Part shown: positions 58,552 to 64,000 of the stretch, piece by piece
Layout: the number at the start of each line of letters is the position of its first letter
Numbering within the stretch: the first letter of the stretch is position 1
NCBI RefSeq assembly: GCF_964204645.1
Contig: NC_134027.1
Coordinates: 15,178,485 to 15,242,484 of the forward strand
DNA length: 64,000 bases
Source: Tubulanus polymorphus
Taxonomy: Eukaryota; Nemertea; Palaeonemertea; Tubulaniformes; Tubulanidae
Direction of reading: 5' to 3'
Translations under genes and position numbers: made by a program
The notes under the pieces: model-generated
Told to the model about the DNA's origin: nothing
The model's input: only the letters and a program-made list of their open reading frames with translations
Databases searched by the model: none

Positions 58552-59796
58552 AGTGGGAGTTATATCAATCCTTCTAAGAATCATAGAATATCTAATGCTA
58601 TTAAAGCAGAAAGATCACATCATATAATTACTCATAACCCTTCTAATATTAATCCCGATGAAACTTTATATGTTAGAATCCCTCGATTAACACAAAATAC
58701 TTTTTATGTTCCAAATAGTATTTATTTATCAGCCGATATAAAAGTAATCGGTAATAATAATAATTATGTTGTTGATAATGTTGGAAGATATATAATTAAA
58801 AAATTAACTATAAAGATTGGTCCAGAAACAGTTTTCTCATTAGATGATTATAATTTATTTATGCATTATAAAGATTTATGGTTAACTAAAGAAAATAGAA
58901 ATAATATGATATTTCAAGGAATCCAATCAGAAAACCAAAATAAATTAAGATCAGGAGCTAATGACGCAATAGTAACTCGTACCGCAGATGATTTGATAAA
59001 AAAGATTTATGGAAGCAAATATAAAATTCCATTAGACTTTGAATTGATAAATAATAATGCACCTTTATATAAATATGCAATTCAAGAAGATGTTATATTC
59101 GAAATAACATTTGCTCCTGTAAATGAAATTGTAATATCTAGCGTTGTTAAAGATATGAGTTATAAATTATCGAATATATGTTTAGAATATGATACTGTAA
59201 CTGATGAAAATATTTCAAGTATAATTCAAACTCAATACAATCAAGGATTTTCATTATTATATGATTATATTGATAAATTTAAAACTGTAACTATTAATGC
59301 AAATGATGAAATTATTAATGAGAATATTAACTTCCCAAGAAGATCTATTAAAGGTATATTAATATTTTTTACCATTGCAACATATTCTAATGGTGCAATA
59401 CAGGTTGATAAGTATTATAATCCTGAAATAACAAAAGTAGAAATAACTATCGAAGGAATAGCAAATAAAATATTTTGTCAAGGAATGAGAATGATTGATC
59501 AATGGCCAGAAATTAGAAAACATTTTATGAATGAAAAAGTAAAATCATCTGAAAATTGTAATATTAATCAAATTGATTATTATACCGGTAATAAATATGC
59601 ATTATGGTTAGATTTTAGAACAACAGAGGATAATTCATTACATGGTTCTGGAAAAAAATTACAAAACACTAAAGATGGAATACAATTATTCATGACAAAG
59701 AAAAAAGGAAGCCTAAATTTCAAAATGCACATTTATATTATATCTGACGCGCAATTAAATATTGTAAATTCTCAATTAAATAGTGTTATGTATTAG
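58549..59796 (+). CDS. Major capsid protein, double jelly-roll type, element C
   Basis: This is an intact 415-residue frame. Stretches such as DETLYVRIPRLTQNTFYVPN, NVGRYIIKKLTIKIGPETVF, KIPLDFELINNNAPLYKYAI and NICLEYDTVTDENISSIIQT have the strand pattern and conserved blocks of the hexon-like major capsid protein of Polinton/Maverick elements. Position after the minor capsid genes agrees. It would form the pseudo-hexagonal shell. It is the longest open virion gene in the window and differs from the element A copy by few amino-acid changes in the shared regions, so purifying selection until recently, or recent insertion, is likely. Confidence 0.8.
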   Translation: MSGSYINPSKNHRISNAIKAERSHHIITHNPSNINPDETLYVRIPRLTQNTFYVPNSIYLSADIKVIGNNNNYVVDNVGRYIIKKLTIKIGPETVFSLDDYNLFMHYKDLWLTKENRNNMIFQGIQSENQNKLRSGANDAIVTRTADDLIKKIYGSKYKIPLDFELINNNAPLYKYAIQEDVIFEITFAPVNEIVISSVVKDMSYKLSNICLEYDTVTDENISSIIQTQYNQGFSLLYDYIDKFKTVTINANDEIINENINFPRRSIKGILIFFTIATYSNGAIQVDKYYNPEITKVEITIEGIANKIFCQGMRMIDQWPEIRKHFMNEKVKSSENCNINQIDYYTGNKYALWLDFRTTEDNSLHGSGKKLQNTKDGIQLFMTKKKGSLNFKMHIYIISDAQLNIVNSQLNSVMY

Positions 59797-59828
59797 AATT
59801 TTAACTTTAATAAAAATGTATATAATAA

Positions 59829-60233
59829 ATGGAAGGTAAAGTATATAAACATATTCCATATATCGATACACATGAAAATAATGATGGTTTATATTATGTA
59901 ATACCTTGTAATATAGCTTTGATATTTGATCCTATTTTCAAAATTTATAAAACTAAACTAATAGAAATCGATAATAATAAAAGTGGTGTTGTGAATAGTT
60001 TAAGTAATGTAATACCTTCTACATCTAATAATGTAATACCTTCTACATCTAATAATGTAATACCTACTCCATCTAATAATGTAATACCTACTACATCTAA
60101 TAATGTAATACCCTCTACATCAAATAATGTAATACCTACTACATCTAATAATGTAATACCTTCTACATATAATAATGCAATAATATTATCATATTCATCA
60201 TTCATGTCAAATTTAGATATTGGTAAAACGTGA
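59829..60233 (+). CDS. NVIPSTSN-repeat protein, cut at inverted junction
   Basis: The head (EGKVYKHIPYIDTHENNDGL...YYVIPCN) resembles the head of the protein at 38859 in element A. About eight 8-residue repeats of the NNVIPSTS type follow, encoded by 24-bp tandem units (about 60004-60170). The last 20 codons run into the antisense HNH gene of element D, so the native C-terminus is lost. Probably a flexible virion or attachment protein; the function is unknown. Confidence 0.55.
   Translation: MEGKVYKHIPYIDTHENNDGLYYVIPCNIALIFDPIFKIYKTKLIEIDNNKSGVVNSLSNVIPSTSNNVIPSTSNNVIPTPSNNVIPTTSNNVIPSTSNNVIPTTSNNVIPSTYNNAIILSYSSFMSNLDIGKT
60004..60175. repeat. 24-bp tandem repeats
   Basis: About seven units of AATAATGTAATACCTTCTAC plus ATCT occur, with TACTCC, TACTAC and TCTACA variants. 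They encode the 8-residue repeat on the plus strand and stay open on the minus strand too. Confidence 0.85.
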
Positions 60234-60709
60234 TCAATATGAAAGTATTCACCATAATTATCTATATTCATTTAATCGTCGAATTGATATATAATCCATG
60301 ATTTGAGAAATTCATCTGAACAATCCACTAAATTTGTTAGTGTGTATGAGTGTTTGTCTTTACTGAATAATTTTGATAATCTAATTCTCAAACATTGTTT
60401 CAATTTAAAATTAAAATCTGTATGATATTTTTCTTTATAATAATTTTCATTATATACTTTAATATGTTCTAAATGATTTTCTTTCCATTGCTTATTTTTA
60501 TCTTTGCGTGTTTCAGTATTATTTCTATAATTTTGTTTGTCACTTAGTTTACTACAAGTTTTACAATAACTTTGCTTACCATCTTTCTGAGTTTTATAAT
60601 TATAATATTCCGAAAGTTGTTTATTTATTTTACATTTAGAACATGTCTTCTGATATATATTTATAACACTATTTGTAATATTGTTAGTTTGTGCTTGTGT
60701 ACTTTCCAT
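60230..60709 (-). pseudogene. HNH endonuclease-like protein, element D
   Basis: The 145-codon frame starts with MESTQAQTNN and has a four-Cys finger, CSKCKINKQLSEYYNY...YCKTCSK, then a basic helical part. An in-frame TAA (about 60271) separates it from YGEYFHIDHVLPISKFDMND, the HNH motif. Past DEYDNIIAL the sequence crosses into element C repeats. It begins 30 bases after the polymerase stop, the place held by the small protein in elements A and C. Confidence 0.7.
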
Positions 60710-60738
60710 TTATAATATATATTTTCATTAAAAATTGA

Positions 60739-63700
60739 TTAACATTTTTGTATCCTGTTCATTATTTCCTTCTCTTTTGTTTCTTCTCTTTTGAATTTTA
60801 GATATTCTTCTAAATTGCAACCATAAGCAACTGTGTGTATACCATCATCTAAAATATATCTTTTATCATCAAATGGGTTTAGACTTATCTTCTCTATCTC
60901 TTCAATAAACATTTCATGATCTTCAGATCTTAAACATCTCATCTTATGTTTTCTAACTTCTTCATTGAATATACAATTGATGTAATCTTTGAAATGAATA
61001 TTTTTTTCTACTACACTTTTAGTAATTCCTTTCAATTTCTTTGATTCATGAGCTTTAGTTTTATATGAATACATTTTAGATCTAACACCAATGAATTCAA
61101 TCATTTCTTCACCACCTAATTCATCTTTTAATTTACCAGGCACCTTTTTATTATCATTGTTAAACAATTTATGATCTTTAGGATAATTACTAAAATCAAA
61201 ATGATGTTTTAATGTTCTTAAATCATCAGTTATGTTATTAGTTTTTATCTTTAATATGTAACTGTCGGTATCAAAATATAAGATTTCTATATGCTTTTCT
61301 CCAAAATGAGGTTGTAATATGTTATAATAGAATTCATACATTAATAACTTTGATATTTCTAAAACTGTAGCTCCAACATAGATTGGTTTATTAAATTTCA
61401 TAGATGTTCTCCTCATTTTAACTGCAGCAAAATTTTCATTAAATATTCTGTTACCTATGAACTTAGGATATGTTTGTAAATGTCTAATTCTTTTACCATT
61501 ACTAACTAACTCAATATCATTTCTATTTCTAATATTTTCACAAGTCTAACCATAGAATGCATTATTCATTATTTTGAAGAAATCTTTCTCAAAATCAGTT
61601 TTAGCTTTAGTTCTCTGTTTGGTGTTAACATCTATATATTTTTCTAACCATTTAGATTGACTTAACGAAATATATCTATGTACTTTTTTAGGATCATTCC
61701 TTGATTCAAATAGAATTTTAACATTCTATAATGCACTACATAATTATATTTATCTTCCTGAGTTACCATTAACTTTTCTGTATGAATATGATTTTCGGGT
61801 TTAATTCTTTTTTGATAATTTGATGATTCTTCATGCATTACAGTTTTATGTTCTGGACAGTATGCTAGATTTCTAGATTTAAATCTTTTATCTTCAGGAT
61901 ATTCCAAGTCTACAACAAAGAAGTAACCAGTCTCTGAATCATCTGCAATATCTAGAATTCTTTCCTTCCAATCAAATTTACCATTATTTTTATGTTGTAA
62001 AACTTCACTTATTTCAAATACTCCATAAGGTTGTGGTTCCATCATTGCCCATCTATAAAGATTATTTGCATCTATATATAATAACTTATATCCAAGATTA
62101 TCATTTACATTGAAATATCTATCACCTAATACACCTGAAACTCCTCTTATAGATTTTTCAAATAATAATAATTGATCTATATTTGTTAACAAATCCATTT
62201 TTATATCTGTAAATTTTAAACCACAATCCCAAGTTAATCCTGGTGATGAATAACAATGGCAAGGATCAATATTAAAATATTTTAGGTTTACATCTCTAAA
62301 CCTTTCAAATATATCAGTCAATAGTAATACATCTGATTTTAAATATGAATCTACCAATTGTCCATGTTTTTTTATCTTAAAATGATTCCAAATATTCAAT
62401 GTTCTATTATATACTTCATCTTTAACATATTCATTTTTTAATTCATCATAGAATTGTTCTTTTAATAATTCAGTTATATTGAAATCATTATGCGATTTAT
62501 AAAATGAATATGGTATTGCGCCTTTATATCTCATTAATTGAAAATCATCATTATTTGGATAGTGTTGCTTTAATATTTTTAATTCATCATCAACTTATGA
62601 TTTTGATAAATTATCAAATGAACTACTTAAAAATCTATATGAATCTATAAATCTTAGACACCCAAATTGGAATGATATATAATTCTCAGATGTTTTAGCT
62701 AACATTTTAAATTTATAAGTTGGTATTTTATCTTTTGATCTATTTGAATTTAATCTTTCTATTTCATTATTGATTTCTTCTATTTTATGGCATAGCTGTT
62801 TGATGAATAAATGAGCATCATATCCTGATAAATTATGAAATATTACTGGAACAAAATTGATTTTCTTAGCTTGTAAGTTACAATTCTCATGCGCTGCGCC
62901 TCTAAACTTTCCATTCAAATGATCATCGTCTCTTACTTTTTTATCTTTTAGATTAAACGTCTTTTCGCAATAATAACATTTATCAGCAAACTCAAATTCT
63001 TCTTTATCTTCTTCTGTCATTATAATTTCTTTATTTGTATCTAATACTTTACTAAATTTGATTTCATACTCAATTAATAGGTCACAAAAATGATTGATAA
63101 CATTTTCATTTCTATAATTATAATATTCACTTTTAATTAGTTCTGGATAATCAGATTATATATATAACCCGATAGCTGCAGCTGATTGATGAATCTTTTT
63201 AATAGTATTTGTTATTAGAGGATCTGAAAAATCAATTATATCATTTTCATTAGAATTTAATTTCTTTCTTTTATGATATATTTCTTTTCTATCTTGATCA
63301 GTTAATTCTTTATTTAATGATTCAAAATCTCCATATATATAACAATTGGTACTTTATTCTTGTAATTATATTTTTGAATTCAAATACTTTATCCTTTTCA
63401 TTTGGTAAAACTATTTTACAATAATCATGATTTTCACATAATTGTTTATGATTTAATAATGCACTTTCAGTTCTGAATTTAGTTATACATTTTCTACATA
63501 TATATATTTTATTATCAAAATCATTTTCTGATTTGAAAAATAAATCAATACGTTTAATATTTATCCACATATAATGATTCTCATAATATAGTATATCTAT
63601 AACATCATTTGAATTATAATCTTTTGATAAGTATAGAGGTTCTAATGTATAATGTTTAATATTATTACCTTTTGTTTTTGGCAATTTGACTAAATCAAAC

Positions 63701-64000
63701 AGATTTATCTTTATATTATCTCTTTCTATTTTTGGGATATTTTTAATTCTAACAGGATAATTGTCTATCTTATAATTATTTTCAAATGGTTTGTAATTTG
63801 ATACTCTACAAATATTATCAGTTGCAGGATGTAAGCAACTAATTATTGACCATAGAAAGCATTTATCATCAGAAGTGTGTACATTTATAACAGCATTAGT
63901 TATAAATGGTAATTTGATATAACTTGATCCGTTAATATTATCATCTTTATAATATGATAAATCATTTTCATCAATTGGTTTTGATTTAGTTAACTTATTA
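60739..64000 (-). pseudogene. DNA polymerase B, element D, partial
   Basis: Visible on the minus strand: an HNH-like finger CYYCEK...RDDDHLNGKFRGAAH (about 62975-62880), box II FHNLSGYDAH (about 62845), box III YLKSDVLLLTD (about 62340), motif A DANNLYRWAMM (about 62070), motif B region near 61560 and motif C FDTDSYIL (about 61270). The C-terminus is complete at 60739. Stops and frameshifts lie near 63340, 63160, 62590, 61720 and 61550. Two usually conserved positions are changed: His to Asp in RDDDH, and Gly to Arg in LYRW. The N-terminal fingers are beyond the window. Confidence 0.88.

Larger units (their letters stand above)
47715..60233 (+). mobile_element. Polinton/Maverick endogenous virus, element C
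   Basis: This second copy is in the same orientation and gene order as element A's plus-strand half: polymerase, small protein, penton-like, three or four membrane or small proteins, minor structural protein, coiled-coil protein, major capsid protein, repeat protein. It is cut off at about 60180-60230, where inverted element D begins, so ATPase and integrase are absent. Several structural genes are fully open. Confidence 0.85.
60180..64000 (-). mobile_element. Polinton/Maverick endogenous virus, element D, partial
   Basis: An inverted third copy begins at the join with element C and runs off the right edge. It contains the HNH gene and most of the polymerase gene. By eye its polymerase resembles element A (for example the ATAAATCGCATAATGATTTC stretch) more than element C, so it is not simply C's own mirrored arm. 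Confidence 0.75.

Overview
This window looks like animal nuclear DNA made almost entirely of mobile elements and their remains. I see no rRNA, no tRNA that I would call a gene, and no bacterial gene organisation. Spliced transposon genes with GT/AG introns, a tRNA-like SINE head, solo LTRs, MITEs and satellites point to a metazoan. The mix (THAP/Kolobok, pogo, MULE-SWIM, Polinton) suggests a marine invertebrate, but the species cannot be told from the sequence.

Layout. 1-7.9 kb: a palindromic MITE-like repeat, a 1.9-kb array of 32-bp units, a second array built on a related unit, a SINE-like head and an interspersed repeat. 7.97-11.61 kb: a complete pogo-type DNA transposon with perfect 20-bp ends, a TA target duplication and a broken DDE transposase. 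12.8-13.5 kb: a ~97-bp satellite. 14.1-21.4 kb (minus strand): a decayed MULE-like gene with SWIM and PHD-like zinc fingers, interrupted by a solo LTR and by a 3-kb foldback element.

21.4-46.4 kb: element A, an AT-rich Polinton/Maverick-type endogenous virus with ~220-bp inverted ends. Its plus-strand genes are a protein-primed-type DNA polymerase B, a small protein, a penton-like protein, several membrane proteins, a minor structural protein, a coiled-coil protein, the major capsid protein and a repeat protein. Its minus-strand genes are a packaging ATPase, a chromodomain integrase, a membrane protein, an HNH nuclease and an unknown protein. A 6.8-kb Kolobok transposon with a TTAA duplication splits one structural gene. 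The Kolobok carries a THAP transposase and a second, spliced gene with the cysteine-rich domain known from the P2X7 receptor tail.

46.4-47.8 kb: a Ulp1-like protease pseudogene lying between two palindromes. 47.7-60.2 kb: element C, a second Polinton in the same orientation as A. Its polymerase is broken, but its penton-like, major capsid and two small genes are open. It contains a 792-bp solo LTR and a 392-bp insertion with a hammerhead-like core. 60.2-64 kb: element D, an inverted third copy (HNH nuclease, polymerase) that runs off the window.

In a living element the genes would work together as a virus or self-synthesising transposon. The integrase inserts the DNA, PolB copies it, the ATPase packages it, and the jelly-roll capsid proteins form the shell. 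All three copies here are damaged. Nearly every plus-strand structural gene starts with the same T-run plus TATATAAATG/TAAATAAATG signal, which looks like a virus-encoded promoter.
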